NCBI RefSeq assembly: GCF_029024625.1 | Contig: NZ_CP118953.1 | Span: 1,984,001-2,048,000 of the forward strand | Origin: Staphylococcus chromogenes | GTDB taxonomy: Bacteria > Bacillota > Bacilli > Staphylococcales > Staphylococcaceae | Length of the DNA stretch: 64,000 bases | Direction: 5' to 3' | Shown: one piece after another, positions 1 to 9,157 of the stretch | Layout of the letters: every line of letters starts with the position of its first letter | How positions within the stretch are numbered: the first letter of the stretch is position 1 | Translations under genes and position numbers: made by a program | The notes under the pieces: model-generated | Told to the model about the DNA's origin: nothing | Seen by the model: the letters and a program-made list of their open reading frames with translations, nothing else | Database searches by the model: none

Positions 1-85
1 TGCCTTCTTTATATGAAAAAACAGCCCTCAAAGCTTTTAACTTTGGAGCTGTTAACACAACCGAAGTTGGCATCATCTCTATTTT

Positions 86-1312
86 TTACCAAGCAAACAA
101 GCCTACAAAACCTGCTGTCAGTAACGATACCAAAATACCTGCCAATAACATCATTGGAACATATTTCGACACAAAATCCGAAGTCGATTCTTTAACAATC
201 CCTTTTAATGTACCGATAATCATCCCTACTGTCGAGAAGTTAGCAAATGAAATTAAGAACGTCGAAATAATAGCACGTCGGTGTGGATCATAATTTTGCA
301 CCTCGCCCATAATTTCTCCCATGACGACAAATTCATTTGTCACAATTTTTTTAGCCATTTGTTGTGCCACAATCCATGCCTCATCAAATGGTAGACCGAG
401 TAACAATGCGAAAGGATACATAAATACACCAAGAATTTGGTCTAAACCGATACTGCCTTTAATATGGAATAAAGAAGCAATACCACCAGAGATTAAATTA
501 ATGAGTCGATCAGCTAATTCTGCTAAGGCTACAAAACTAATGACGAATGCAATAATAATTAAAACCAGTTTTCCAGCATTTAAAACGGAATCTCCTAAAA
601 ATGAGAAGAAGGGTTGACGCTTTTCATTTGTACGTAATTCAAAAATAACATCTTCATCCGCTTCGATATGTATTGGATTCAAAATAGAAGATACAATCAT
701 TGCATTAATAATATTTAATGGAATGGCCGTCAATACAAGTTCTCCTGGCAACATCGTCACGTATGCGCCTACAATAGCTCCTGACACAGAACTCATGGAC
801 ATCATTGCAATTGTGAGCACCCGCGCATCATTAATGCGTTTTACTTGCTCACTAGAAACCGCGATGGCTTCAGTATTTCCTAAAAACATCATTTCAATCC
901 CAAAAAAAGCTTCGAACTTGGGTTGACGTGTGATTTTCGCTAATACCCAACCAATACCACGCATAAAGAATGGAAGTATTCTTAAATACATAAGAACATC
1001 AAACAAAGGGACAACTAAAAGAATCGGAAATAACGCAGCGACAGCCATGTCCATTTGCTTTGTTGTCGTCCAACTTTTAAAGGCAAATCCCACTCCAGAG
1101 AATGCCGCATCAATGACCCAGGAAATACCTGCAGCAGCATATTCAACCACTTTCGTTCCTGCGGGGAAGTAAACAAAAAACCATGCGAGAAGTAAATTCA
1201 GTAAGACTAAGATGCCTATTGAACCCCATTGTATATTTTTTCGATCTCTCGAGAACAATGCGGCAACACCCATAAATACAATTAATCCAATTATGTTGAT
1301 AATTAAATACAT
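86..1312 (-). CDS. nupC: Concentrative nucleoside transporter, NupC/CNT family
   Basis: A 408-residue integral membrane protein of the concentrative nucleoside transporter family, which imports nucleosides with a cation gradient. It starts with a hydrophobic N-terminal segment, has a central gate-type region (FFGIEMMFLGNTEAIAVSSE near residues 136-155) and a C-terminal membrane domain with NEFVVMGEIMGEV near residue 325; these are hallmarks of CNT proteins. Length fits the family (about 400). The ATG is preceded by AAAGGATAGGG on the minus strand. It is the last gene on the left and is divergent from the feo cluster, with 270 bp between the starts. Substrate preference (pyrimidine or purine) cannot be read from the sequence. 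Several nupC paralogues are usual in staphylococci, so the symbol is used in the family sense. Confidence 0.9.
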   Translation of the reverse strand: MYLIINIIGLIVFMGVAALFSRDRKNIQWGSIGILVLLNLLLAWFFVYFPAGTKVVEYAAAGISWVIDAAFSGVGFAFKSWTTTKQMDMAVAALFPILLVVPLFDVLMYLRILPFFMRGIGWVLAKITRQPKFEAFFGIEMMFLGNTEAIAVSSEQVKRINDARVLTIAMMSMSSVSGAIVGAYVTMLPGELVLTAIPLNIINAMIVSSILNPIHIEADEDVIFELRTNEKRQPFFSFLGDSVLNAGKLVLIIIAFVISFVALAELADRLINLISGGIASLFHIKGSIGLDQILGVFMYPFALLLGLPFDEAWIVAQQMAKKIVTNEFVVMGEIMGEVQNYDPHRRAIISTFLISFANFSTVGMIIGTLKGIVKESTSDFVSKYVPMMLLAGILVSLLTAGFVGLFAW

Positions 1313-1506
1313 AGGTTGAAACCCTATCCTTTCTCTGTTTTTAACACTTCAAGTATACCACGTGCCCTTAACGGTGAGAATAACTTTTTACATCGCTTTC
1401 TCTCCCTACACACCAAGCCAAATATCACTATTTATCGAAAATATTAAACGTTTTCAGTCAAACGCATAAAAAACACTCTTGTCACTAAATTTCCACACTA
1501 AAACTA

Positions 1507-1560
1507 TTGTTAAAAAGTGTCAACGCGTATATAATTTTATTGAAAATGATTATCATTAAC
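1507..1560 (+). promoter_or_regulatory. feo promoter with Fur box
   Basis: A sigma-A-like promoter, TTGTTA at 1507-1512 and TATAAT at 1530-1535 with a 17-bp spacer, is followed at 1542-1560 by a palindrome that matches the 19-bp Fur consensus at about 17 positions (core AATGATTATCATT). The box covers the expected transcription start, so iron-loaded Fur should block initiation. It lies 22 bp upstream of the feoA start. Promoter and box are read from the sequence; Fur control is inferred. Confidence 0.88.
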
Positions 1561-1582
1561 ATTTATGGAATAGGTGATTTTA

Positions 1583-1819
1583 ATGACACATGTGGCTGAC
1601 GCTCAAATCGGCATTAATTATAGAGTAACGACACTTGATATGAACAATTCAAATTTAAAGCATCGTTTACGTGCTTTAGGTTGTATTGAAGGGTGTCAAT
1701 TGCAAGTTCATCAAAAAGGATTATTCAAAGGCCCTTGTACAATTAATATTAACGGCCAACATATCTCTATCCGTCATTGTGATGCATGTAAAATTTGTCT
1801 GGAGCACTGCTATGAATAA
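1583..1819 (+). CDS. feoA: FeoA family ferrous iron transport accessory protein
   Basis: A 78-residue protein with the size and small SH3-like beta-barrel pattern of FeoA, the cytosolic partner of the FeoB ferrous iron channel. The ATG at 1583 is chosen over an in-frame GTG at 1574 because AGGTGA lies five bases before the ATG, while the GTG overlaps that site. The C-terminus is Cys/His-rich ([13 protein letters not shown]), which is unusual for FeoA and could bind metal. The stop overlaps the feoB start by eight bases, implying translational coupling. Expression should be induced by iron limitation through the Fur box just upstream. Confidence 0.85.
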   Translation: MTHVADAQIGINYRVTTLDMNNSNLKHRLRALGCIEGCQLQVHQKGLFKGPCTININGQHISIRHCDACKICLEHCYE

Positions 1820-3806
1820 CGCATACTGTATTTTAGGAAACCCAAATGTCGGTAAAACTTCCCTTTTTAATGCGTTAACAGGCTCGTACGATTATGTAGG
1901 CAACTGGAGCGGTGTTACTGTTGAAAAAAAAGTTGGACAACTGAAAGCGCACTCTGGGCGTTTGATTGATTTGCCTGGCATTTACGACCTCGTCCCCATT
2001 TCCCGTGATGAAACGGTGGTTACTGACTACCTTATTCACGAGACGTTTGATGGGATGATTAATATTATTGATGCTGCTCAAATCAAGCGAAACTTTAATT
2101 TAACTATTCAATTACTAGAGTTTGGCGCACCGTTGCTTATCGGTTTGAATATGGTGGATGTTGCGAGTCAGCGTGGCATTCAAATCGATTACCAAAAATT
2201 AATGCGCAAATTACACCTCCCTATCATTCCAGTGATTGCTAGAACTGGAAAAGGGAGTACAGAAATGCTCAACGCTTTAAAAGATCATCATTTGTCACCA
2301 CAACGTCCCTTAATCATTCAGTATGGGGAACACATAGAATCACTTATTAAAGAAATCATCGCATGTATTCCAAAAGACTATCCGCTTGCAAGTAAGCATC
2401 ATCGCTTTATCGCTATTCAATACATCTTAGACAATCCATCCGTTAAAGCCTCTTTTGACGCTGCAACACGAGAAGCATTTAATAACTGCATGACGGCTTT
2501 TCACCGTACACATAATATAGATATTGAGCGAGAAATTCTGGCTACTCGTCAAAATTACATCGAAGGGTTGTTGAGTGATGTCGTTACCTATCCTAAAACA
2601 ACAAAACATCACCTTACTGAACGTATCGATGCTTTATTAACACATAAAGTGTTAGGAATTCCTATCTTTTTAGGATTTATGTGGCTCATTTTCCAAATTA
2701 CATTTACATGGATTGGAACGCCACTCTCTGATCAACTCGACGCATTTTTCGGCGGACCGTTAACCGATTTTGCGACAAAAGTAATGACTTCATTAGGTAT
2801 TTATGCGCCGATTCAAGCGCTTGTAACAGACGGCATTATTGCTGGTGTAGGGGGCGTACTCGTCTTTGTCCCGCAAATTTTAGTATTATTTTTCTTTATC
2901 TCTCTGTTAGAGGATTCTGGTTATATGGCGCGCATAGCCGTCATTATGGATCGAATTATGGAGAATTTTGGTTTAAACGGAAAATCTTTTATTCCCATGA
3001 TTATCGGGTTCGGTTGTAATGTTCCCGGCATCATGGCTGCTCGGAGTATTGAAGAAGAAAAAGAGCGCCTGACCACCATCTTAATCACGCCTTTCATGTC
3101 ATGTTCAGCGCGCCTTCCTGTTTATGGTTTGTTTGTGGCTGTATTTTTTGCCCAACATCAAGCGCTTATCGTCTTAAGCCTTTATGTTCTTGGCATTGTC
3201 GCTGCATTAGTCGTCAGTTATATTTTGTCTAAAACGATACTGAAAAAAGATACGTCGATTTTTGTTGTTGAGCTCCCACCTTATCGCATGCCATCTATCA
3301 AGACGTTATGGCGTAGTACGTGGGAAAAAGGAAAAGGGTTTGTTAAAAAAGCGGGTACTTTTATTTTTGCGGGTTCTGTCATTATTTGGATATTAAATTA
3401 TGCAGGTCCAAATGGCTTAGACGTGCCTGTCAATGAAAGCTTTTTGCATGCTATCGGTACAACCCTTGCCCCACTCTTAACACCGTTAGGTTTTGACAGT
3501 TGGCAAGCCGCTGCAACATTAATTCCAGGTTTTCTTGCCAAAGAAGTCATTGTGAGTGCGATGGCCATTATTTATGCGGTCAATGATAACGCCTTAGTCT
3601 CTATGATTTCATCACATTTCACAGCATTATCTGCTTATAGTTTTATGGTGTTCATTTTACTTTACACACCTTGCTTAGCAACAGTCGCTGCTATTCGTAA
3701 AGAAACAACGTCATGGAAATGGACCCTACTTGCGGTAACCTATCCTGTCACGATTGCCTATGTGCTTTCATTTATTGTCTATCAAGTGGGTTCACTTATT
3801 TTTTAG
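1812..3806 (+). CDS. feoB: Ferrous iron transporter FeoB
   Basis: FeoB imports Fe(II) across the cytoplasmic membrane. The ATG at 1812 gives 664 residues and has GGAG seven bases upstream; the longer reading frame extends back into feoA and is not used. The N-terminal G domain shows G1 GNPNVGKTS (residues 9-17), G3 DLPG and G4 NMVD. The membrane domain holds two Gate-type halves, including the conserved [13 protein letters not shown] segment and the [12 protein letters not shown] motif. Length is slightly short of the family average (about 660-770). It is the second gene of feoA-feoB-Cys-rich protein. From memory the S. aureus feo genes lie elsewhere, so the location beside abcA may be lineage-specific. 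Confidence 0.95.
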   Translation: MNNAYCILGNPNVGKTSLFNALTGSYDYVGNWSGVTVEKKVGQLKAHSGRLIDLPGIYDLVPISRDETVVTDYLIHETFDGMINIIDAAQIKRNFNLTIQLLEFGAPLLIGLNMVDVASQRGIQIDYQKLMRKLHLPIIPVIARTGKGSTEMLNALKDHHLSPQRPLIIQYGEHIESLIKEIIACIPKDYPLASKHHRFIAIQYILDNPSVKASFDAATREAFNNCMTAFHRTHNIDIEREILATRQNYIEGLLSDVVTYPKTTKHHLTERIDALLTHKVLGIPIFLGFMWLIFQITFTWIGTPLSDQLDAFFGGPLTDFATKVMTSLGIYAPIQALVTDGIIAGVGGVLVFVPQILVLFFFISLLEDSGYMARIAVIMDRIMENFGLNGKSFIPMIIGFGCNVPGIMAARSIEEEKERLTTILITPFMSCSARLPVYGLFVAVFFAQHQALIVLSLYVLGIVAALVVSYILSKTILKKDTSIFVVELPPYRMPSIKTLWRSTWEKGKGFVKKAGTFIFAGSVIIWILNYAGPNGLDVPVNESFLHAIGTTLAPLLTPLGFDSWQAAATLIPGFLAKEVIVSAMAIIYAVNDNALVSMISSHFTALSAYSFMVFILLYTPCLATVAAIRKETTSWKWTLLAVTYPVTIAYVLSFIVYQVGSLIF

Positions 3807-3817
3807 GAGGTGATACG

Positions 3818-3979
3818 ATGACACTCGTCATCAATATCTTATTTGTACTCGTCATCATCAGTTATTCTGCCTATGTCCTTACGCGTTATTTTAAGAAATC
3901 TAAAAAAGGACAATGTAGCGCATGTGATATGAACGAAGGTTGCCAAACAAATCACTTGCCAAAACATCTCCAAAATTAA
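3818..3979 (+). CDS. FeoB-associated Cys-rich membrane protein
   Basis: A 53-residue protein with one N-terminal membrane helix (residues about 2-20), then a basic stretch and a C-terminal CSACDMNEGCQ motif. This is the pattern of the FeoB-associated Cys-rich family found next to feoB in Firmicutes; its role, perhaps metal or redox sensing for FeoB, is not established. The start at 3818 is set by AGGAGG at 3805-3810. It begins 11 bases after feoB and ends just before the cluster's terminator. Confidence 0.85.
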   Translation: MTLVINILFVLVIISYSAYVLTRYFKKSKKGQCSACDMNEGCQTNHLPKHLQN

Positions 3980-3981
3980 AG

Positions 3982-4030
3982 AAAGGTGGCATTGCCTTGT
4001 TGCATCAAACAAGGGCAATGACCACCTTTT
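3982..4030. terminator. Bidirectional terminator between feo and abcA
   Basis: A hairpin with arms AAAGGTGGCATTGCC and GGCAATGACCACCTTT ends in T-rich sequence on both strands. It separates the convergent feo cluster and abcA and touches the abcA stop codon. Confidence 0.9.
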
Positions 4031-5754
4031 TAATGTGTGGTTAAGTTTTGTGTTTCTACAAAATGTTGATATTTTTCATGCGTTTGCATTAACTCTTCGT
4101 GTTTACCTACGCCTGTGACACGTCCTTGATCTAGGAAAATGATTTGACCTGCCTTTTTAATTGTAGATAAACGATGGGCAATCACGACTGTTGTCCGATT
4201 TTCCATTAAGATATCTAATGCTTCTTGGATTTTACGTTCACTCTCGCTATCTAAGTTGGCTGTGGCTTCATCCAATAATAAAATATCTGGATCTTTCACA
4301 AAACTTCTCGCAATATCAATACGTTGACGTTGGCCTCCTGATAATTTTAAGCCACGCTCTCCAACAATCGTATCATAACCTTGTTCGAAGCTTGAAATAA
4401 ATTCATGACAATTGGCAAGTTTAGCATAATGTTCAAGTTCTTCTTGTGAGACTTCTCGCTCTATTCCGTAAAGCATATTTTCACGAATAGTGCCATTCAT
4501 CATGGCATTCGATTGCATCACATAACCAATTTTACGGCGCCAGTCACTCAAACTAATATCATAAATAGATTGTTGGTTATATTTAATATCACCGGTTTCA
4601 ATTTCATACATACGTTCGATTAAACTGAATAACGTACTCTTCCCAGAACCAGAGGGCCCAACGAATGCCGTTACAGCTCCTCGTTGAATATTAAACGATA
4701 CGTCATTTAATACAGGCTTAACCTCATATCGGAATGACACATGTTCAAACGTCAAGTCACCGTGGGCAAGGTGATAGGCATTATTTTTCGGTTCAATGGC
4801 TTCCAGAGGTTCATGTAATATTTCATAAATTCGACTGCTCGCACCGACCGCTTTTTTATAGTCTGTAGCTAATGTCGATAAATTGATTAATGGGACTGAT
4901 AAATTAAGCACATAAAAAATCATTGCCACGAGCGTCCCTGCTGATATTGCACCAGATGAAATACGCAATCCTCCAAAACCAAGAATCATACCAATCGTAA
5001 TCAGCATAATAATACCTGAAATAGGTTGAATAATCGCAGCTATTTTCGCTTGTTTTAGCCCTAATTTATAGATTTCATCTAAGTTGAAACGTGCTTTTTC
5101 TAATTCATAATGCTCCGTATTCGATACTTTTACAAGTCGCATTTCTGTTAAAACACGGCCTAATAGACCACTAAAATTAGCTATTTCATTTTGCGTATTC
5201 GTCGAAATTTTTTGCATAATCTTACCTAGTGGCGTAATGATCAGTGCAAAAATAGGAATAGTAATAAATGTGAGTAAGGTCATTTGCCAGTCTAAAATGA
5301 AAAGCATGACTAAGGAACCTATCACTGTAATGACAGATGGAAAAAAGCCTGGTAATTTTTGCGAAATAAAATCATTAATCACTTTTGTATCATCTGTTAG
5401 ACGACTCATCAATTGTCCACTTTCATTTTTATCAAAAAATGGCATTTTCAAATGAATGATGTGTCGCCATAATACTGAGCGAATCGCATAAATCATTTTT
5501 TCGCCAATTTTATTTAATAAATAATATCCTAAACCGCTTAGTATCGCATTCATTAAAAAGACACCCACAAGAATTGCGATAAATGACGGATTAATTGTCG
5601 TTATCGTAAATTTATCTACTAATCGTCCAGTAAAAAGAGGGACGAGTAGACCTGTTAAACTCCCCAATGAGGCAATCATAACTGCAATAATAATCAAACC
5701 CACTGGCCATGAAATTTTTTTTAGTAAATAGATAAGTGGATTCTCTTTTTTCAT
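4030..5754 (-). CDS. abcA: ABC transporter AbcA, fused permease and ATPase
   Basis: A 574-residue half-transporter of the multidrug/lipid exporter type. An N-terminal six-helix domain (about residues 1-310) is followed by an ATPase domain with Walker A GPSGSGKST, signature LSGGQRQR and Walker B LLLDEATANLD, then the H-loop VIAHRLST. Sequence and divergent placement next to pbp4 match staphylococcal AbcA, known for export of cytolytic peptides and effects on beta-lactam and moenomycin tolerance. The ATG at 5754 has AAGAGG nine bases upstream; an in-frame TTG at 5772 lacks a good site. It shares the 257-bp upstream region with pbp4, so both are probably controlled together. Confidence 0.93.
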   Translation of the reverse strand: MKKENPLIYLLKKISWPVGLIIIAVMIASLGSLTGLLVPLFTGRLVDKFTITTINPSFIAILVGVFLMNAILSGLGYYLLNKIGEKMIYAIRSVLWRHIIHLKMPFFDKNESGQLMSRLTDDTKVINDFISQKLPGFFPSVITVIGSLVMLFILDWQMTLLTFITIPIFALIITPLGKIMQKISTNTQNEIANFSGLLGRVLTEMRLVKVSNTEHYELEKARFNLDEIYKLGLKQAKIAAIIQPISGIIMLITIGMILGFGGLRISSGAISAGTLVAMIFYVLNLSVPLINLSTLATDYKKAVGASSRIYEILHEPLEAIEPKNNAYHLAHGDLTFEHVSFRYEVKPVLNDVSFNIQRGAVTAFVGPSGSGKSTLFSLIERMYEIETGDIKYNQQSIYDISLSDWRRKIGYVMQSNAMMNGTIRENMLYGIEREVSQEELEHYAKLANCHEFISSFEQGYDTIVGERGLKLSGGQRQRIDIARSFVKDPDILLLDEATANLDSESERKIQEALDILMENRTTVVIAHRLSTIKKAGQIIFLDQGRVTGVGKHEELMQTHEKYQHFVETQNLTTH

Positions 5755-6011
5755 AAATTCGTACCTCTTCAATCGTTTTTACTTGTGGTGACTTATCTGT
5801 GTCACGCAGTATTCTAACCCTCTTTTATAGCATCGCTCTAATCACGGTTTTTTTCTCACTCGGTGATAAGACATCCGATTAATATGTAGAAATGTCTCAC
5901 TCCATTATTTTCAAACTACACCTTTAGATGCATACATCTCACAAAAAACTGTGGTAAAATAGAATTTCAGTTGTTCCAAACAAAAGTTTGAAGATGTTTG
6001 AAGGAGTGCGT
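5755..6011. promoter_or_regulatory. Divergent abcA/pbp4 control region
   Basis: A 257-bp AT-rich region between two divergent start codons. A TAAAAT hexamer at about 5956-5961 could serve as the pbp4 -10 element. In S. aureus the equivalent region is bound by global regulators such as MgrA; here this is an inference from synteny only. Confidence 0.5.
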
Positions 6012-7295
6012 ATGAAAAAAGTAATTCTGAGTATTTTAGTTGTATTCTTCGCTACAACTATTATAACACCTTTTACTAAAGCGAATACAGTGACACCTGT
6101 AGATATCGCGAATCAATATGGGTATTCGGTCGGTTATGGCTTTCAACCTGAGGGACTCATTAACATTAGTGAAACAGGCCAAATCCTTTATCAATACCAA
6201 GATCAACAAAAATGGTACCCCGCTTCAATGACCAAGCTGATGACGATGTACCTCACGTTACAAGCAGTAAAATCGGGTGACTTAAGCCTTGATGACACTA
6301 TCAAAATCACCGATGAACATTATAGAATGTCTACATTGCCAGAATTAAGCAATACAAAGCTCTATCCTGGAGAAACCTATACCATCGCAGAATTACTCCA
6401 AATTACCGTTTCAGCCTCCAGTAATGCCGCCTCGTTAATTCTTGCGAAAAAAGTATCTGGATCAACATCAAAATTTGTAGATGACATGAACCAAACTGCG
6501 AAAGATCTTGGCATGTCAAAAACGCATTTCGTTAATCCAACAGGTGCTGAAAACTATCGTTTACAAGAATTTGCGCCTAAGAAATATAAGAATGAGATGT
6601 CGTCAATGACCTCTCCTCACGATTATGCTATCTTGGCTTTACATACTGTCAAAGACACACCTAAGATATTAGATTTCACTAAGCAAATTGCACCGACTCA
6701 GCACGGGGTCACTTATTACACATTCAATGACCTACTTGAGGGTGGCAATATGAGTCTCCAAGGTACAGATGGTTTAAAAACTGGCTCAAGTGATCTTGCG
6801 GATTACAACAATTCTCTTACCACAAAACGTGGTAAATTCCGGATATTCCATATTATTATGGGCGCTGGAGATTATAAAAATCTCGGTGGTGAAAAGGAAC
6901 GCAACATGATGAGTGCAAGTACCATTAATGCTGCTTTTGATCAATATGATTATAAAAAAGTCTTAGCCAAAGGTGAACACAAAATTAATGGAAAAGCTTA
7001 TTATGTGACTGAAGACTTGTATGATGTTGTACCTAAAGGAATGACAAAACCCTACCGCTTTGTCATTGAAAAAGGTGAAGTTCATTTAGAATACGATCGA
7101 CAGTTTATTTCTAAAGCGTATGGGCCACCTACAGTCACTGTAGAAAAACCAATAGTACATCAATCAAAATCATTTGTTGTGAGTTCTTGGAAAGATCATC
7201 CTATTCTCACCTCACTAGGATTGCTCTTTTTAATAGGGTTTTTATCAGTCATCATTTATTATCTACTCTTTTTAACTTTTAATCGCCGAAAATAA
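6012..7295 (+). CDS. pbp4: Penicillin-binding protein 4, D-Ala-D-Ala carboxypeptidase/transpeptidase
   Basis: A 427-residue low-molecular-weight PBP that cross-links peptidoglycan late in wall assembly. It has a signal peptide (residues 1-24, TKANTV), the three serine-protease-like motifs SMTK (S72), SSN (136-138) and KTG (256-258), a C-terminal beta domain and a final membrane anchor (residues about 400-422) followed by RRK. The ATG at 6012 is preceded by AAGGAG with five-base spacing; an upstream TTG is rejected. It is divergent from abcA and followed by a strong terminator shared with tarD. The layout matches staphylococcal pbp4. Confidence 0.95.
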   Translation: MKKVILSILVVFFATTIITPFTKANTVTPVDIANQYGYSVGYGFQPEGLINISETGQILYQYQDQQKWYPASMTKLMTMYLTLQAVKSGDLSLDDTIKITDEHYRMSTLPELSNTKLYPGETYTIAELLQITVSASSNAASLILAKKVSGSTSKFVDDMNQTAKDLGMSKTHFVNPTGAENYRLQEFAPKKYKNEMSSMTSPHDYAILALHTVKDTPKILDFTKQIAPTQHGVTYYTFNDLLEGGNMSLQGTDGLKTGSSDLADYNNSLTTKRGKFRIFHIIMGAGDYKNLGGEKERNMMSASTINAAFDQYDYKKVLAKGEHKINGKAYYVTEDLYDVVPKGMTKPYRFVIEKGEVHLEYDRQFISKAYGPPTVTVEKPIVHQSKSFVVSSWKDHPILTSLGLLFLIGFLSVIIYYLLFLTFNRRK

Positions 7296-7312
7296 CCGAA
7301 TCTCAAAATATT

Positions 7313-7351
7313 AAAATAACGGATTGGGGGAGTCCCCCAATCCGTTATTTT
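7313..7351. terminator. Bidirectional terminator between pbp4 and tarD
   Basis: A long perfect stem, AAAATAACGGATTGGGGG with its complement, with T-rich ends on both strands. It serves the convergent pbp4 and tarD genes and overlaps the tarD stop codon. Confidence 0.92.
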
Positions 7352-7743
7352 GCGTCTTTGCCGTATAATTCTTTTTTAATTTGAGTAGTCGATATTCCTT
7401 CGGTACGTTTAAGGTAAATCACTTCACATTTGTCTTTGAGAAAGTCAAATTCGCCTTCCCAATCGTGACCCATCACAAAAGTATCAATTTCGTACTTTTC
7501 AACGTCGGTTTCTTTTTGACCCCAATCATTCTCTGGAATCACAAGGTCTACATAACGAATCGATTCTAACATCATTTTTCGTTGCTCATAATTATAATAA
7601 GACTTTTTATTTTTGATTCGATTAAACTCATCACTCGAAAGTGCAACTACGAGATAATCTCCCATTTCTCTTGCACGACGCAGTAATTCGATATGTCCAT
7701 AGTGTAAAAGATCATACGTTCCATAAGTAATGACACGTTTCAC
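7345..7743 (-). CDS. tarD: Glycerol-3-phosphate cytidylyltransferase TarD/TagD
   Basis: A 132-residue enzyme that makes CDP-glycerol from CTP and glycerol 3-phosphate, the donor for the first glycerol phosphates of wall teichoic acid. The nucleotidyltransferase motif GTYDLLHYGH is at residues 8-17 and the second motif EGISTTQI near residues 114-121. Length equals that of characterised TagD proteins. It is the last gene of tarG-tarB-tarD on the minus strand. In S. aureus the glycosyltransferase gene tarX lies between tarB and tarD; here only 143 bp separate them and no such gene is present. Confidence 0.95.
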   Translation of the reverse strand: MKRVITYGTYDLLHYGHIELLRRAREMGDYLVVALSSDEFNRIKNKKSYYNYEQRKMMLESIRYVDLVIPENDWGQKETDVEKYEIDTFVMGHDWEGEFDFLKDKCEVIYLKRTEGISTTQIKKELYGKDAK

Positions 7744-7886
7744 GTTTACACCTCCTTAATATTTTTAATATGAGCTTAACATATGACCAAAGTATAGCAC
7801 GCACGTCTAAGAGATACAATTCAAAATCTATATATTAGAGACTATACTCAAGTTTTAAAGGCTAATGGTCATCATGTTCGTTGAAA

Positions 7887-8978
7887 TTAAATTTTTGTTA
7901 GTCGGTCTACATAAATAGCAATCTGATTTAACGTGGATTGTTTATTATACGTATGCCAATCTTCAAAAAGCGGTTGGAGGTCCTCAGATTCAAGACGACG
8001 ATAGATGTCCTCTTCTCGATAGACCTTATAAGAGGTAGGGATATCATAAAAATAACGATTTAAGCCTCTCACTTTTTCATACGCTTGTTCGTCATAGACA
8101 TAGAATAATGTCGGCGTTTGAATAAGGCTTGCTTCAATAGGTAAAGAACTATAATCAGAAATAATTACATCAGCAAGAACAATCAAATCAAAAATAGATA
8201 ATCCATAATCCTCCGATAAGATATGTGTTGCTGGATGATAACGTGTTAACAGAAGATACTCCGGCATATTTTTTTCGAAGGCCTCTTTATTTAAGATTCG
8301 GTTGGTCATGCCTTCTTCTCGATAAGTCGGCAAATAGACGGCCACTTTTCGCTCTATCCCTAATTGCGCTCTAAGTTGGGTTTTTCGTGCGTCAGTATCT
8401 GTTTGAAAATACCTGGACATTCTCGGAACTCCAAAATTTACAAGCTGCTCATAATTTGCGTGAAAAGCGTTTTGAAAGCACGTAGCCATTTGGGCACAGC
8501 CTACAAGATATTTATCGGTTGTGGCATACACCTTTTGATATTGCTTGACACTTAAAACTTTGTCCTGATTGACCGCATGGTCTTCGAAACCAAATTGTTT
8601 TAACGCCCCTGCGGCATGCCAAGTCTGTATGACGGTTTGTCCTTTTTTCTTTTTAAATCCTGCCATAAATGCATATAAATTATCTATAAAAATAACTTTA
8701 GCACCTGCCATTGCGTATAATTGATGGCATATATTCATTTGATGAAGTTCATGGATGAGGACCCCATCTATTTGTTTTAACGCCTCAAGGTGTTGTCTTT
8801 TAGCAAATACAGTGACATGAAAGCCGCGCTCATTTAATTTTTGAATGACAGGTAATGTGTCTTCTTTAAAAGTCATTAAAACTACTATTTGTTTGGTATT
8901 GATATTCCTATTCTGAACAAAAAGCATTAAAAAACGAATCATTATGATGTACACTTCTTTGAACCAATAACGTAGCAT
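7887..8978 (-). CDS. tarB: CDP-glycerol glycerophosphotransferase TarB/TagB
   Basis: TarB adds the first glycerol phosphate to the lipid-linked ManNAc-GlcNAc disaccharide in wall teichoic acid synthesis. The frame is open further upstream, but the ATG at 8978 has AAGGCGGTG at good spacing and gives 363 residues, close to the S. aureus protein; the first ATG has no ribosome site. An N-terminal amphipathic/hydrophobic stretch is followed by the CDP-glycerol glycerophosphotransferase fold, with TWHAAGALKQFG and, near the C-terminus, ITDY-like IISDYSSLPIEA and a RYHP motif expected for nucleotide-phosphosugar binding. It lies between tarG and tarD. Two hairpins sit in its leader. Confidence 0.9.
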   Translation of the reverse strand: MLRYWFKEVYIIMIRFLMLFVQNRNINTKQIVVLMTFKEDTLPVIQKLNERGFHVTVFAKRQHLEALKQIDGVLIHELHQMNICHQLYAMAGAKVIFIDNLYAFMAGFKKKKGQTVIQTWHAAGALKQFGFEDHAVNQDKVLSVKQYQKVYATTDKYLVGCAQMATCFQNAFHANYEQLVNFGVPRMSRYFQTDTDARKTQLRAQLGIERKVAVYLPTYREEGMTNRILNKEAFEKNMPEYLLLTRYHPATHILSEDYGLSIFDLIVLADVIISDYSSLPIEASLIQTPTLFYVYDEQAYEKVRGLNRYFYDIPTSYKVYREEDIYRRLESEDLQPLFEDWHTYNKQSTLNQIAIYVDRLTKI

Positions 8979-9056
8979 TTTTAACACCGCCTTATAAGAT
9001 TTGTTTATAGAAAAAAGCTGGACAACTCGTGCGCCAGCCTTTGAGAAATTATAATC

Positions 9057-9112
9057 CATCAATGACTGGGGGATATGCGTTTACCTCGCTCATCCACCCC
9101 TAGTCATTGATG
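9057..9112. repeat. Inverted repeat in the tarG-tarB gap
   Basis: Arms CATCAATGACTGGGG (from 9057) and CCCTAGTCATTGATG (to 9112) can pair over about 14 of 15 positions. No T-run follows on either strand, so a simple terminator is unlikely. A second, shorter hairpin with GCTGG/CCAGC arms lies just downstream at about 9016-9042. Together they could act as a processing or attenuation structure in the tarG-tarB transcript; this is inference. Confidence 0.7.
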
Positions 9113-9157
9113 ACATTAGAAGATGCTCTTACCTCTAAGTAAGATTCTTTGTCTCAA

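Noticed and set aside
321..1172. Open frames of 60-98 residues on the plus strand across nupC
   Set aside because: They are antisense shadows of the NupC gene with no ribosome site and membrane-reverse composition.
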